Of a stretch of 64,000 bases of DNA, positions 27,321 to 36,252 are shown in pieces. The stretch is from Auraticoccus monumenti. GTDB lineage: Bacteria > Actinomycetota > Actinomycetes > Propionibacteriales > Propionibacteriaceae. The translations under genes and the position numbers were made by a program. The stretch spans positions 1,922,001 through 1,986,000 of the forward strand of contig NZ_LT629688.1 of assembly GCF_900101785.1 (NCBI RefSeq), given 5' to 3'. How positions within the stretch are numbered: the first letter of the stretch is position 1; each line of letters opens with the position of its first letter. The notes under the pieces are model-generated. The model was given only the letters and a program-made list of their open reading frames with translations, made no database searches and had not been told where the DNA came from.

Positions 27321-28117
27321 AGCACGGCCACCAGACCGCGCAGCAGCTCGGCCAGCCGCGGGCCGGCGTCGCGGCCGGCCGCGATCACCTCCTGGTGGTC
27401 CAGGGTCGCGTCGGTGGTGCCGGCCGCGGCGTTGGTGACCAGCGAGATGCCGAGCACCTCCATCCCGGCCTCCCGGGCGGCGAGGGTCTCCAGCGTGGTC
27501 GACATCCCGACCAGGTCCCCGCCGAGCACCCGGGCCATCCGCACCTCGGCCGGCGTCTCGTACTGGGGTCCGCCGAACTGCACGTAGACGCCCTCGTCCA
27601 GGCTCGGGTCGACCCTGCGGGCCAGCTCGCGCAGCCGGGCGGCGTAGGCCTCGGTCATGTCGATGAAGGTCGCGCCGCGCAGGGGCGTGGCGCCGGTGAG
27701 GTTGATGTGGTCGCGGATCAGCACCGGGGTCCCGGGCGGCCAGGCCGGGTTCAGCCCACCGCAGCCGTTGGTCAGCACCACCGTGCCGGCGCCGGCGGCG
27801 GCGGCCGTCCGCACCCCGTGCACGACGGCGTCCACGTCGCGGCGCTCGTAGAAGTGGTGCCGACCGGTGAACACCGCCCCCACCTTGTCGTTCGCCGTCC
27901 GCACCACCCGCAGCTGGCCGCCGTGGCCGGCCACGGTGGGGGCCTCGAAACCGGGCAGGTCGGCCAGGTCGACGGTGTGCAGCGGCTCCCCGAGCCGGTC
28001 GGCCGCCGAGGACCAGCCCGACCCCAGCACCAGGGCCAGGTCGAGGGCGGGGACCCCGGCAGCGTCGAGCAGGGTGCGGGCAGCGGTGGCGGCGAGCGCC
28101 TTCGGGTTGTCACTCAC
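27317..28117 (-). CDS. Purine-nucleoside phosphorylase (trimeric, PNP-I)
   Basis: Cleaves purine nucleosides with phosphate to the base and ribose-1-phosphate. The 266-aa protein begins at GTG 28117 behind GAGAGGA. Signatures are LALVLGSGWSSAADRL (phosphate loop), VFTGRHHFYE, VVLTNGCGGLNP, VYVQFGGPQYETPAEVRMAR, and LVTNAAAGT with the purine-binding Asn. Length fits the trimeric PunA/DeoD2 class of actinobacteria. It is the first gene of a two-gene operon with the phosphohexomutase. Confidence 0.95.
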   Translation of the reverse strand: MSDNPKALAATAARTLLDAAGVPALDLALVLGSGWSSAADRLGEPLHTVDLADLPGFEAPTVAGHGGQLRVVRTANDKVGAVFTGRHHFYERRDVDAVVHGVRTAAAAGAGTVVLTNGCGGLNPAWPPGTPVLIRDHINLTGATPLRGATFIDMTEAYAARLRELARRVDPSLDEGVYVQFGGPQYETPAEVRMARVLGGDLVGMSTTLETLAAREAGMEVLGISLVTNAAAGTTDATLDHQEVIAAGRDAGPRLAELLRGLVAVL

Positions 28118-28170
28118 GCGCGCATCCTCTCACCAGTCCCCGGCGGGCCGTCCACGGTCGTCCGACTACC

Positions 28171-28217
28171 TGTTGCCACTATGGAAACACCGGAGTACTG
28201 TTGCGGACATGGAAACA
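28171..28217 (+). promoter_or_regulatory. Promoter overlapped by two 19-bp direct repeats (probable autoregulatory operator)
   Basis: TGTTGCCACTATGGAAACA (28171-28189) and TGTTGCGGACATGGAAACA (28199-28217) are repeats 28 bp apart. Each has TGTT/AACA ends that form an imperfect dyad. Inside lies a good promoter: TTGCCA (28173-28178), a 17-bp spacer and TACTGT (28196-28201), seven bases before ATG 28209. The second repeat covers the start codon. The HTH protein encoded in the same operon (28660-28962) is the likely binder. Confidence 0.65.
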
Positions 28218-28667
28218 ACAGCAGCGGGGTCGCAGCCGACCCCGGAGGAAGCCCGCAGGTCCCTCGAGCTGGCGGCCGCCGAGGAGGAGGCCACCCTCAA
28301 CCCGCCGGTGCCCGGGTGGTACTACCCGCTGCTCGCCGGTCTGCTGCTGGTGATCTGCGTGCTCAACGCCGTCGAGGACCCGGTGGGTCCGCTCCGCGTC
28401 GTGGTCGCGGTGGCCGTCGTCGCCCTCGCGGTCACGGTGGCGGCGCTGGTCGGACGGATGACCTTCCACCGCCCCGGGTACCGCCGACTGCACATCCGGT
28501 GGGTGGCGGTGCTGCCGGGAGGACTGGTCGCCCTGGCCCTGGCGGTCGCCGCGCTCCTGCTGCAGGACGTCGTGGGCCGGTGGGTCTGGGTGGTCGCGGG
28601 CGTGGCCCTGGCCGTCCTGGTTCTCCTCCCCGGGCTGGCCTACTGGCGGAGGTACCCGCGTGCCTGA
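28209..28667 (+). CDS. Membrane protein in operon with HTH regulator
   Basis: A 152-aa protein from ATG 28209, apparently leaderless. An Ala/Glu-rich cytoplasmic N-terminus of ~35 residues precedes four hydrophobic segments: YYPLLAGLLLVICVLN, VVVAVAVVALAVTVAALVG, WVAVLPGGLVALALAVAALLL and VWVVAGVALAVLVLLPGLAYW. I know the pattern of a four-helix membrane protein next to a small winged-helix regulator from other actinobacteria, but not its function. Its end overlaps the regulator start by eight bases. Confidence 0.85.
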   Translation: METTAAGSQPTPEEARRSLELAAAEEEATLNPPVPGWYYPLLAGLLLVICVLNAVEDPVGPLRVVVAVAVVALAVTVAALVGRMTFHRPGYRRLHIRWVAVLPGGLVALALAVAALLLQDVVGRWVWVVAGVALAVLVLLPGLAYWRRYPRA

Positions 28668-28962
28668 GGCCCGCTTCGACGCCCTCATCCACGCGCCGCA
28701 CCGGTTGCGGATCTGCGCGATGCTCTCCCAGGCCGACGGGATCGAGTTCGGTGAGGTGCTGCAGCGCACGGGGCTGTCGAAGTCGGCGCTGAGCAAGCAC
28801 GTCACCCAGCTGGCCGAGGCCGGCTACGTCGCCGAGGAGCCCCTGGTGCGGCAGGGGCGCGCGCGGCTGCTGCTCTCCCTCACCCCGCGCGGGCGGACGG
28901 CCTACCTCCGGCACCGGGAGTCCCTGCGCCAGATCCTGGAGCAGGAGACCGCCGACCAGTGA
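28660..28962 (+). CDS. Winged-helix transcriptional regulator (ArsR/MarR-like)
   Basis: A 100-aa DNA-binding protein from GTG 28660, overlapping the membrane gene by eight bases. It shows APHRLRICAMLSQADGIEF as helices 1-2, LQRTGLSKSALSKHVTQLAE as the recognition helix-turn-helix, and a wing QGRARLLLSLTPRGRTAY. This is the small winged-helix form found alone with a membrane partner. It has no metal-binding cysteines. It probably represses its own operon through the repeats at 28171-28217. Confidence 0.88.
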   Translation: MPEARFDALIHAPHRLRICAMLSQADGIEFGEVLQRTGLSKSALSKHVTQLAEAGYVAEEPLVRQGRARLLLSLTPRGRTAYLRHRESLRQILEQETADQ

Positions 28963-28978
28963 CCCGCTGGTCCTGACG

Positions 28979-29479
28979 TCAGTCGTCGTCGAGCAGGCGC
29001 CAGGCGGTCACCCGGTCGCGGCGCTGGCCGTCGCGGACGATCCACAGCACCCACGCGCCGACGCCCAGCCAGACCAGCACCTGCACCGCGGCCGGGGTCA
29101 GCACGCCGGCCCCGACGCCGGCCAGGACCAGCACCCAGCCGAGCAGACCCAGCCCCACCAGCACCGCTCCGGCCAGCAGCAGCCGGGGGAGCGGGGCACC
29201 GGCGGGTCGGTGCCGCAGCAGGCCCCGCTCGACCGCGACCCGCACCACCACCAGCACCACCGCCAGCGACAGCGGCAGGGAGGACAGGTCGAGCAGCCAG
29301 CGCTCGGTCGGGGTCCGCATCGGCAGCCCGCGCACGATCATCACGCACCCGACCAGGGCCAGCACGCAGGCCAGCGCGGCCACCACCAGCGTCAGCGGGT
29401 CCAGCCGACGGCGCGGGGACCGCAGGCCCCCGTCGGGCGCGTCGGGGTCGGTCCACGGGGAGGACGGGTGCTCGGACAT
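28979..29479 (-). CDS. Hypothetical membrane protein next to lpdA
   Basis: A 166-aa protein from ATG 29479, preceded at seven bases by TACACT on the same strand (a leaderless start). After a polar 25-residue head come four hydrophobic segments: LTLVVAALACVLALVGCVMIV, LSLAVVLVVVRVAV, RLLLAGAVLVGLGLLGWVLVL and VLVWLGVGAWVLWIV. Its place beside the LpdA-like gene parallels Rv3304 in M. tuberculosis as I recall it, but homology was not tested. No function can be given. Confidence 0.75.
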   Translation of the reverse strand: MSEHPSSPWTDPDAPDGGLRSPRRRLDPLTLVVAALACVLALVGCVMIVRGLPMRTPTERWLLDLSSLPLSLAVVLVVVRVAVERGLLRHRPAGAPLPRLLLAGAVLVGLGLLGWVLVLAGVGAGVLTPAAVQVLVWLGVGAWVLWIVRDGQRRDRVTAWRLLDDD

Positions 29480-29511
29480 GGCCGGCAGTGTAGGCGTGAG
29501 AGACTGCCCAG

Positions 29512-30936
29512 GTGACTCGCGTGGTGATCATCGGAGGCGGACCCGGCGGCTACGAGGCGGCCCTGGTGGGCAGGGCGCTCGGTGGCGAGGTGACCCTGAT
29601 CGAGGCGACCGGGGTGGGCGGCGCGGCCGTGCTGACCGACTGCGTGCCCTCCAAGACGCTGATCGCCACCGCCGAGGTGATGACCACCATCCAGGGCTCG
29701 GAGAAGCTCGGACTGGTGGTCGGCCGGGCCGACGGCGACCCCAGCACCATCGAGGAGATCGTCACCGTCGACCTGGCTGCGGTGAACCAGCGGGTGCTCG
29801 GGCTGGCCAGCCAGCAGTCGCGCGACATCACCGACCGGCTGCGCCGCGAGGGCGTCGAGCTGGTCGAGGGCCGCGGCCGGATGGACGGCCCGAACAGGGT
29901 GGTGGCCGAGACCGCCGACGGCGAGCGGACCTTCGAGGCCGACGCCGTCCTGGTGGCCACCGGCACCCGTCCCCGGATGCTCCCCGACGCCCAGCCCGAC
30001 GGCGAGCGCATCCTCACCTGGCAGCAGCTCTACACGCTGACCGAGCTCCCCGAGCGGCTGATCGTCGTCGGCTCCGGGGTCACCGGCGCCGAGTTCGCCA
30101 GCGCCTACGACGCCCTGGGATCGGACGTGGTGCTGGTCAGCTCCCGGGACCAGGTGCTCCCCGGCGAGGACCCCGACGCCGCCCGTGTGCTGCAGGAGGT
30201 GATGGAGCGACGCGGTGTCGGCATCGTCGGACGCTCCCGCGCCGCCTCCGCCCGCCGGGTCGGTGACGGTGTCGAGGTGGGTCTCACCGACGGCCGCACG
30301 ATCACCGGGTCGCACTGCCTGATGGCGGTCGGCTCGATCCCCAACACCTCCGACATGGGGCTGGAGGAGGCCGGCATCGCCGTGACCGAGTCCGGGCACA
30401 TCACCGTGGACCGGGTCTCGCGGACGTCCGCCCGTGGGGTCTACGCCGCGGGCGACTGCACCGGAGTGCTGCCGCTGGCCTCGGTCGCCGCCATGCAGGG
30501 CCGGATCGCCATGTGGCACACCCTCGGTGACGCCGTGGCCCCGCTGGACCTCAACCGGGTCGCCTCCAACGTCTTCACCGCACCGGAGATCGCCACCGTG
30601 GGCGTGAGCCAGGCCGACGTCACCGAGGGCCGCGTCCGGGCCACCGCGGTGAACCTGCCGCTGCGGACGAACGCCCGGGCCAAGATGCAGGGCATCGAGG
30701 ACGGCTTCGTCAAGATCTTCTCCCTGCCGCGCACCGGCATCATCGTCGGCGGCGTGGTGGTGGCCCCCTCGGCCAGCGAGCTCATCCACCCGCTCTCGCT
30801 GGCCGTGGCCGAGCGGATCACGGTGGACGAGTTCGCCGGCGACTTCACCGTCTACCCCTCGCTGTCGGGCTCGCTCGCCGAGGCGGCCCGCAAGCTGCAC
30901 CGCCACATCGACGTCACCAGGGCCGCCGGGGACTGA
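29512..30936 (+). CDS. lpdA: NAD(P)H-quinone dehydrogenase / LpdA-like flavoprotein disulfide reductase homologue
   Basis: A 474-aa FAD-dependent oxidoreductase. The N-terminal motif is VVIIGGGPGGYEAALVGRAL. The region normally bearing CxxxxC reads VGGAAVLTDCVPSKTLI, keeping only the second Cys, so dihydrolipoamide oxidation is unlikely. The M. tuberculosis LpdA (Rv3303c) has the same replacement and acts as a quinone reductase. NAD motif LIVVGSGVTGAEFASAY and FAD motif GVYAAGDCTGVLPLASVA follow. The C-terminal dimer domain has the usual LSLAVAERITVDEFA but lacks the His-Glu pair of true disulfide reductases. It is divergent from the membrane protein gene with a 32-bp gap. Confidence 0.9.
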   Translation: MTRVVIIGGGPGGYEAALVGRALGGEVTLIEATGVGGAAVLTDCVPSKTLIATAEVMTTIQGSEKLGLVVGRADGDPSTIEEIVTVDLAAVNQRVLGLASQQSRDITDRLRREGVELVEGRGRMDGPNRVVAETADGERTFEADAVLVATGTRPRMLPDAQPDGERILTWQQLYTLTELPERLIVVGSGVTGAEFASAYDALGSDVVLVSSRDQVLPGEDPDAARVLQEVMERRGVGIVGRSRAASARRVGDGVEVGLTDGRTITGSHCLMAVGSIPNTSDMGLEEAGIAVTESGHITVDRVSRTSARGVYAAGDCTGVLPLASVAAMQGRIAMWHTLGDAVAPLDLNRVASNVFTAPEIATVGVSQADVTEGRVRATAVNLPLRTNARAKMQGIEDGFVKIFSLPRTGIIVGGVVVAPSASELIHPLSLAVAERITVDEFAGDFTVYPSLSGSLAEAARKLHRHIDVTRAAGD

Positions 30937-30937
30937 C

Positions 30938-31894
30938 TCAGCGGTGCTCGGACAGCACCGCCCGCCAGGTGGCGGTGTTGGCCGTCCCGCTCTGCGGGAG
31001 CCCGTGGCGGCTCTGCAGCCGCTTCGTGGCCGCCACGGTGGCCGAGTCCCAGCTCCCGGTCTGGGACACCTTGAGGGCCTGCTGCCACGCGCGGACCGGG
31101 GTGCCGGTGGTGGAGCCGGTCTTCATGTAGTAGCCGGCCCACGGCACCAGCGCCTTGTAGGCCGCCGAGGCCGTGGAGGGGGCGGTCAGCCGGGTGTGGG
31201 TCGGGCAGGGGGTGCTGCGCGCGTTGGTCGAGTACGCGGCCCAGTTGTTGCCGCTGGCGGGGCAGGCGCCGTAGCGCTGCGCGGCGACCGTCCTGGTCCA
31301 GAAGGAGGTGCTGCCCAGCGCGCCGGCCCAGGACAGCGAGATGTGCACGTGGTCGCGGTGGCAGGTGGTGTCGTAGCCCGACGTGGTCCGGCTGGCGCAG
31401 CCGTTGTACTCCCGCCAGCCGTCGCCGGTGCGGTAGCTGCTCCAGATCCGGCCGTCCCAGATGATGTACATGACGCCGAGGCGACGGGCGTTCGCGAACT
31501 TCTGCCCGGACCGGTCGGTGGCCAACAACCAGCTGTTCAACGCCGTGGCGTCGGCCTTCTGGGTGCTGTTGCGTGCCGAGAGCATCAGGTCGACCGCGCG
31601 GCCGTCGGAGTGCTCGGTGACCGACCCGTTGCAGGCGCGGCTGGTGCCGACCGAGCGGCCGTAGGTGCTGCGCAGCAGGGCGGCCAGCTTGTCGGTGCCG
31701 GGCCGGGTGCCTGGGGAGCAGGAGTTGTTGGGGACGTACGGCGCCAGCGTCTCGATGCCGGACGGCAGCCCGGACGGCGTCGCCGGGACCCGGCCCGCGG
31801 CGGAGGCGGGGGTGGCGGGCAGCTGGGTGCCCAGCAGCAGGACGGAGAGGACGACCAGGACGCGCAGCAGACGTCCGCGCAGCGAGCAGGACAC
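30938..31894 (-). CDS. Secreted M15-like peptidase with C-terminal peptidoglycan-binding domain
   Basis: A 318-aa exported protein. GTG 31894 is chosen because AGGTCA precedes it and a signal peptide follows at once (RLLRVLVVLSVLLLGTQLPATPASAA). The catalytic-type core has SVTEHSDGRAVDLML and CHRDHVHISLSW, the His-Asp and His-x-His zinc ligands of M15/hedgehog-like D,D-peptidases. The C-terminal ~65 residues (VRAWQQALKVSQTGSWDSATVAATKRLQ) are a PG_binding_1 module. A role in cell-wall peptide cleavage is likely. Its stop codon lies two bases after that of lpdA (convergent). Confidence 0.85.
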   Translation of the reverse strand: MSCSLRGRLLRVLVVLSVLLLGTQLPATPASAAGRVPATPSGLPSGIETLAPYVPNNSCSPGTRPGTDKLAALLRSTYGRSVGTSRACNGSVTEHSDGRAVDLMLSARNSTQKADATALNSWLLATDRSGQKFANARRLGVMYIIWDGRIWSSYRTGDGWREYNGCASRTTSGYDTTCHRDHVHISLSWAGALGSTSFWTRTVAAQRYGACPASGNNWAAYSTNARSTPCPTHTRLTAPSTASAAYKALVPWAGYYMKTGSTTGTPVRAWQQALKVSQTGSWDSATVAATKRLQSRHGLPQSGTANTATWRAVLSEHR

Positions 31895-32171
31895 AGGGAT
31901 GACCTCGAGGGTGGGTGGGTTGGTGCCCAGGGCCGGCGCACGCGGGACGCGTCGCCGACCACCCGGGCACCGGCCCGGGTCCCCCTCCTGGTGCGGGCTC
32001 AGTCTCAGCGGGGGACGGGTCCCCGGACAAGTCCTGGACATCACGATCTGGTCACGCTTCCCGGCTGCCCGGCGCGCTCCGTTGACGCGTCGCGGTGCAG
32101 GGTCCGCGGGCGCCGGAGGGTGCGACGGGTGGCACCATGGGCGGGTAGCAGCCGTCGAGCGGAGGAGCAGG

Positions 32172-33002
32172 GTGCGAGCGACCACACGACGTCGGGTCCG
32201 CCGGCTCTCCCTGGACGGCACCGACCGCTCCGGCCCGGACACCCTGGCCGGTGAGCAGCCGATGGAGATCGCGCTGTCCGGTGAGCCGTGGGTGGTGACC
32301 ATGCGGACCCCCGGCCACGACTTCGACCTGGTGCTGGGCCTGCTGCACGCCGAGGGCGTCATCGTCGACGCCGCCGAGGTGGCCACCATGAGCTACCGCG
32401 GGGGTGTCGACCCCGACGGCAGCCGCAGCTTCAACCACCTGGACGCCCGGCTGGCGCCCGGCGTGGTGCGCCCGGCCAGCACCGAGCGGGCGGTCTACAC
32501 CTCCAGCTCGTGCGGCGCCTGCGGCACCGCCTCGATGGAGGCGGTGACCAAGCTGTCCCGCTTCGACGTGGCGACCGACCCGGCCGAGGTCGCGCTGGCA
32601 GAGGTGCTGGGCTGGCCGGACCGGCTGCGCGCGCGGCAGGAGATGTTCGAACGGACCGGGGGGGTGCACGCCGCCGCGCTGTTCCGGCTGGACGACGAGG
32701 GCGGCGACCCGTTGTGCGTCCGCGAGGACGTCGGCCGCCACAACGCGGTGGACAAGATCATCGGCTGGGCCCTTCGGGAGGGCCTGCTGCCGCTGCGCGG
32801 AACGGCCCTGCAGCTGTCGGGGCGGATCTCCTTCGAGCTGGTGCAGAAGGCGCACCTGGCCGGGATCCCGGTGGTCTCGGCCGTCTCGGCGCCGTCGTCG
32901 CTGGCCGTGGAGACCGCCGACGAGGCGGGCCTGACGTTGATCGGGTTCAACCGCGGCCGCGGGTGCAACGTCTACACCCACGACCACCGCGTGCACGCCT
33001 GA
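32172..33002 (+). CDS. fdhD: Formate dehydrogenase accessory sulfurtransferase FdhD
   Basis: Transfers sulfur from a cysteine desulfurase to the molybdenum cofactor of formate dehydrogenase. The 276-aa protein starts at GTG 32172 behind GGAGGAGCAGG. It carries the conserved YTSSSCGACGTAS loop with the two sulfur-carrying Cys, PGHDFDLVLGLLHAEGVI, REDVGRHNAVDKIIG, and LSGRISFELVQKAHLAGIPVVSAVSAPSSLAV, all hallmarks of FdhD. No formate dehydrogenase subunit lies in this window, so its client is elsewhere. It is convergent with the hypothetical gene downstream. Confidence 0.96.
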   Translation: MRATTRRRVRRLSLDGTDRSGPDTLAGEQPMEIALSGEPWVVTMRTPGHDFDLVLGLLHAEGVIVDAAEVATMSYRGGVDPDGSRSFNHLDARLAPGVVRPASTERAVYTSSSCGACGTASMEAVTKLSRFDVATDPAEVALAEVLGWPDRLRARQEMFERTGGVHAAALFRLDDEGGDPLCVREDVGRHNAVDKIIGWALREGLLPLRGTALQLSGRISFELVQKAHLAGIPVVSAVSAPSSLAVETADEAGLTLIGFNRGRGCNVYTHDHRVHA

Positions 33003-33051
33003 GCCCTCCCGGCCGTCCTCACCGGGCGCGGCCGAGATCCTCGGTGCCGTC

Positions 33052-33876
33052 TCAGTCGAAGAGGTTGCCGAACATGTCGCCGATGCCCTCGCCGATGTCG
33101 CCGAAGCCCTCGCCGACGCCCTCGAACATGTCGCCCATGCCCTCACCCATCCCGGCCATCCCGGCACCGATGCCGCCGAAGATGTTGCCCCCGCCACCGA
33201 AGAGGAGCGAGCCGATCAGCACGCCGGAGAGCATGTCGCTGCCGCGCCAGGAGCTGTAGTAGCCCTGGGCCCAGGGGGAGTAGGCGGGGCCACCCTCCCA
33301 GTACGGGACGCGCTGGGCGCCGCGCTGCACGGTGCGGATGTAGGGGTCGGCCCCGGCCAGCACGCGCTCCGCGTCGGCGGGGCAGGCGGGGACGTCGCGC
33401 TCGGTCCCACCGGCGGGGGACCAGGACACGTTCTGCGACGAGGGGCCGTGGGCGGGGTTGAAGAAGCACGGCGGACGCTTCTTCGGCAGCGGCTGACCCG
33501 CGAGGCGGGCCTTGACGCAGGTGATCGCGTAGCGGCCGTCCTCCAGGATCTCGGTGACGTGGCGGATCTCCTCGGGCCGGGTCACCGCGTCCAGGGACTG
33601 CTTGGCGTCGTCGTAGGCGTCCAGCGCCCGGGAGTAGTCCTGCTGCATCGGCTCGTCGAGCGCGTGCCCGGCGACGTCGGCGTCCAGCCGCTGGAGCTCC
33701 TCGCCGAACTTGGTCACGTCCTCGTCGGCCACCCGCTTGGAGGCCGAGACCTGGCTCTCCAGCTCGGCCTGGGCCGCGCGCTCCTTCTGGCGGGTCGAGT
33801 GGCGGGCGGCGAAGAGTCCTCCACCGACCAGCACGCCCATGACGAGCAGCAGCACGACGTATTCCATGGGTTCCAT
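33052..33876 (-). CDS. Membrane-anchored hypothetical protein with glycine/methionine-rich tail
   Basis: A 274-aa protein starting MEPMEYVVLLLVMGVLVGGGLFAARH, a single N-terminal membrane helix. Next comes a charged, probably coiled-coil region (residues ~30-115) with KRVADEDVTKFGEELQRLDAD, then a Cys-containing segment (CFFNPAHGPSSQNVSW) and a tail of GMGEGMGDMFEGVGEGFGDI-type repeats. Similar proteins occur in actinobacteria without known function to my knowledge. The repeated GMGD/GEGI pattern suggests a flexible or amphipathic C-terminus. Confidence 0.75.
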   Translation of the reverse strand: MEPMEYVVLLLVMGVLVGGGLFAARHSTRQKERAAQAELESQVSASKRVADEDVTKFGEELQRLDADVAGHALDEPMQQDYSRALDAYDDAKQSLDAVTRPEEIRHVTEILEDGRYAITCVKARLAGQPLPKKRPPCFFNPAHGPSSQNVSWSPAGGTERDVPACPADAERVLAGADPYIRTVQRGAQRVPYWEGGPAYSPWAQGYYSSWRGSDMLSGVLIGSLLFGGGGNIFGGIGAGMAGMGEGMGDMFEGVGEGFGDIGEGIGDMFGNLFD

Positions 33877-33967
33877 AGTCCCCTGTCCGCCAAGCGCATC
33901 CGACCAGGGGTGGGGTTTCTTATGCCTTTCTTGGGCCCAGGGGCTGGCGCCCGGACCTCCTGGGAGT

Positions 33968-35737
33968 TCAGCCGTCGGTGTCGCGGATCTCGCAGATGAC
34001 CTCGCCGTTGCCCACGGTGGCCCCGACCGAGGCGGTCAGCCCGTGCACGACACCCGGTCGGTGGGCCAGCAGCGGCTGCTCCATCTTCATGGCCTCGAGC
34101 ACCACCACGGTGTCGCCCTCGGCCACCACGTCGCCCTCGGCCACGGCCAGCTTGACGATGGTGCCCTGCATCGGCGCGGTCAGCGCCTCGGTCGGCGCGG
34201 CCTGGGCGCCGGAGGAGGACCCGGCCCGACGCCGGGCCGGACGCGAGGCCCTGGCCGCGGGGGCCGCCGCGGCGAACCCGGCGGGCACCTTGACCTCGAC
34301 CCGCTTGCCGTTGACCTCGAGCACCACCGTGGTGGGTTCCTCGGTCTCGGGGGTCTCGCCCGGGGTACCGGACCAGGGCTCGACGGTCCCGGTGAAGGCG
34401 GTCTCGATCCAGCGGGTGTGGACGCCGAAGGTGCCGTCGGCGGCGGTGAAGGCGGGGTCGTCCAGGACGGCGCGGTGGAAGGGGAGCACCGTCGGCATGC
34501 CCTCGACCCGCATCTCGGCCAGGGCGCGTCGCGAGCGCGCCAGCGCCTGGTCGCGGTCGGCACCGGTGACGACCACCTTGGCCACCAGCGAGTCGAAGCT
34601 GCCCGGCACGGTCATCCCGGTCAGGTACCCCTCGTCGACGCGGACGCCGGGACCCGTCGGCGGCAGCCACTCGGTGAGCGTGCCGGGGGCGGGCACGAAC
34701 CCGCGGCCGGCGTCCTCGGCGTTGATCCGGAACTCGATCGAGTGGCCGCGGGCGGGCGGGTCGTCGTAGCCGAGCGGCTCCCCGTCGGCGAGCCGGAGCT
34801 GCTCGCGGACGAGGTCCAGACCGGTCACCTCCTCCGAGACCGGGTGCTCGACCTGGAGCCGGGTGTTGACCTCGAGGAAGGAGATGGTGCCGTCGGTGCC
34901 CACCAGGAACTCGCAGGTGCCCGCCCCGACGTAGCCCGCCTCGCGGAGGATCGCCTTGGACGAGCGGTAGAGGGTCTCCACCTGCTCCTCGGTGAGGAAG
35001 GGTGCGGGCGCCTCCTCGACCAGCTTCTGGTGGCGGCGCTGCAGGGAGCAGTCGCGGGTGGAGACCACGACGACGCCACCGTGGCTGTCGGCCAGGCACT
35101 GGGTCTCCACGTGCCGCGGCTGGTCCAGGTAGCGCTCGACGAAGCACTCGCCACGACCGAAGGCGGTGACCGCCTCCCGGGTGGCGGACTCGAACATCTC
35201 GGCGACCTCGCTGCGCTTGCGGGCCACCTTGAGGCCGCGCCCGCCGCCGCCGAAGGCCGCCTTGATGGCGATCGGCAGCCCGTGGGTGTCGACGAACGCC
35301 AGCACCTCCGCGGCGTCGGCCACCGGGTCGGCGGTGCCGGGCACCAGCGGGGCGCCCACCTTCTCGGCGATGTGGCGGGCCCTGACCTTGTCGCCGAGGG
35401 CGTCGATGGCGCTGGGCGGGGGACCGATCCAGGTCAGGCCGGCGTCGATCACGGCCTGGGCGAAGCCGGCGTTCTCGGCCAGGAAGCCGTAGCCGGGGTG
35501 GACGGCGTCGGCGCCGGTCCGCTCGGCCACGGCCAGCAGCTTGGCGACGTCGAGGTAGGTCTCGGCGGGGGTGGCGCCACCGAGGGCGTGGGCCTCGTCG
35601 GCCAGCCGGGTGAAGAGGGCGTCGCGGTCGGCGTCGGCGTAGACGGCCACGCTGACCAGGCCGGCGTCGGCGACCGCGCGGATGATGCGGACGGCGATCT
35701 CACCGCGGTTGGCGACGAGCACCTTGCTGATCGGCAC
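33968..35737 (-). CDS. Acyl-CoA (acetyl/propionyl-type) carboxylase alpha subunit: biotin carboxylase plus biotin carrier
   Basis: Carboxylates its own biotin with ATP and bicarbonate and presents it to a carboxyltransferase beta subunit. The 589-aa protein starts at GTG 35737 after GAGGGAG. It has [16 protein letters not shown], the ATP-grasp glycine loop [46 protein letters not shown] and EFRINAED. The C-terminal biotinyl domain has [12 protein letters not shown] with the biotinylated Lys. The likely partner beta subunit at 41989 is 6 kb away on the other strand; which CoA ester is carboxylated cannot be told. Confidence 0.95.
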   Translation of the reverse strand: MPISKVLVANRGEIAVRIIRAVADAGLVSVAVYADADRDALFTRLADEAHALGGATPAETYLDVAKLLAVAERTGADAVHPGYGFLAENAGFAQAVIDAGLTWIGPPPSAIDALGDKVRARHIAEKVGAPLVPGTADPVADAAEVLAFVDTHGLPIAIKAAFGGGGRGLKVARKRSEVAEMFESATREAVTAFGRGECFVERYLDQPRHVETQCLADSHGGVVVVSTRDCSLQRRHQKLVEEAPAPFLTEEQVETLYRSSKAILREAGYVGAGTCEFLVGTDGTISFLEVNTRLQVEHPVSEEVTGLDLVREQLRLADGEPLGYDDPPARGHSIEFRINAEDAGRGFVPAPGTLTEWLPPTGPGVRVDEGYLTGMTVPGSFDSLVAKVVVTGADRDQALARSRRALAEMRVEGMPTVLPFHRAVLDDPAFTAADGTFGVHTRWIETAFTGTVEPWSGTPGETPETEEPTTVVLEVNGKRVEVKVPAGFAAAAPAARASRPARRRAGSSSGAQAAPTEALTAPMQGTIVKLAVAEGDVVAEGDTVVVLEAMKMEQPLLAHRPGVVHGLTASVGATVGNGEVICEIRDTDG

Positions 35738-35847
35738 TGTGGACTCCCTCACACCTCGACGGGACCCGCACCTGGCTGGGCCCGGGCCACCGGGCAGTCT
35801 AGACCGAGGGCGCCCCCTCGGCTCGGATCACACCCGCACGGGGGCCG

Positions 35848-36252
35848 TCAGCCCGCAGGGCCGTCCTGGGCGAGGTCGACGAGGTCCGCGACGTCCCAGG
35901 TGGACAGGCAGAACGGGTGGCCGGCCGGGTCGGCGTACACGATGCAGTGGTCGGAGTTCGGCTGGAACCCCAGCCGCGTGGCCCCGGCGGCGAGCGCCCG
36001 TTCCCCGGCCGCGTCGAGGTCGTCGACGAGGAAGTCCAGGTGCATCTGCATCGGCACGACGCTCCCCGGCCACCGGGGTGGTGTGTAGGACCCGACCTGC
36101 TGGAAGGCGATGGACCCGTTCCGGCCGGTGACCACCGCCCACCCCGACGTCCCGTGCGCCACGCCGCCGGTCAGCTCGGCGTAGAACCGGGCCAGGGCGA
36201 GGGCGTCCGGCGCGTCCACGGTGGTCCCGCTCAGCCTGATCAGGTCCGACAT
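35848..36252 (-). CDS. VOC-family (glyoxalase-like) protein
   Basis: A 134-aa protein starting at ATG 36252, overlapping the upstream SRPBCC stop (ATGA). It has the two beta-alpha-beta-beta-beta halves of the vicinal-oxygen-chelate fold: LARFYAELTGGVAHG and QMHLDFLVDDLDAAGERALAAGATRL, then VYADPAGHPFCLSTW. It forms a three-gene unit with ArsR and SRPBCC proteins, a recurring arrangement whose substrate is generally unknown. Confidence 0.9.
   Translation of the reverse strand: MSDLIRLSGTTVDAPDALALARFYAELTGGVAHGTSGWAVVTGRNGSIAFQQVGSYTPPRWPGSVVPMQMHLDFLVDDLDAAGERALAAGATRLGFQPNSDHCIVYADPAGHPFCLSTWDVADLVDLAQDGPAG

Noticed and set aside
28979-30936. Dihydrolipoamide dehydrogenase (E3) function for the lpdA-like gene
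   Set aside because: The first redox cysteine is replaced and the C-terminal His-Glu pair is not evident, so a true E3 role is unlikely.
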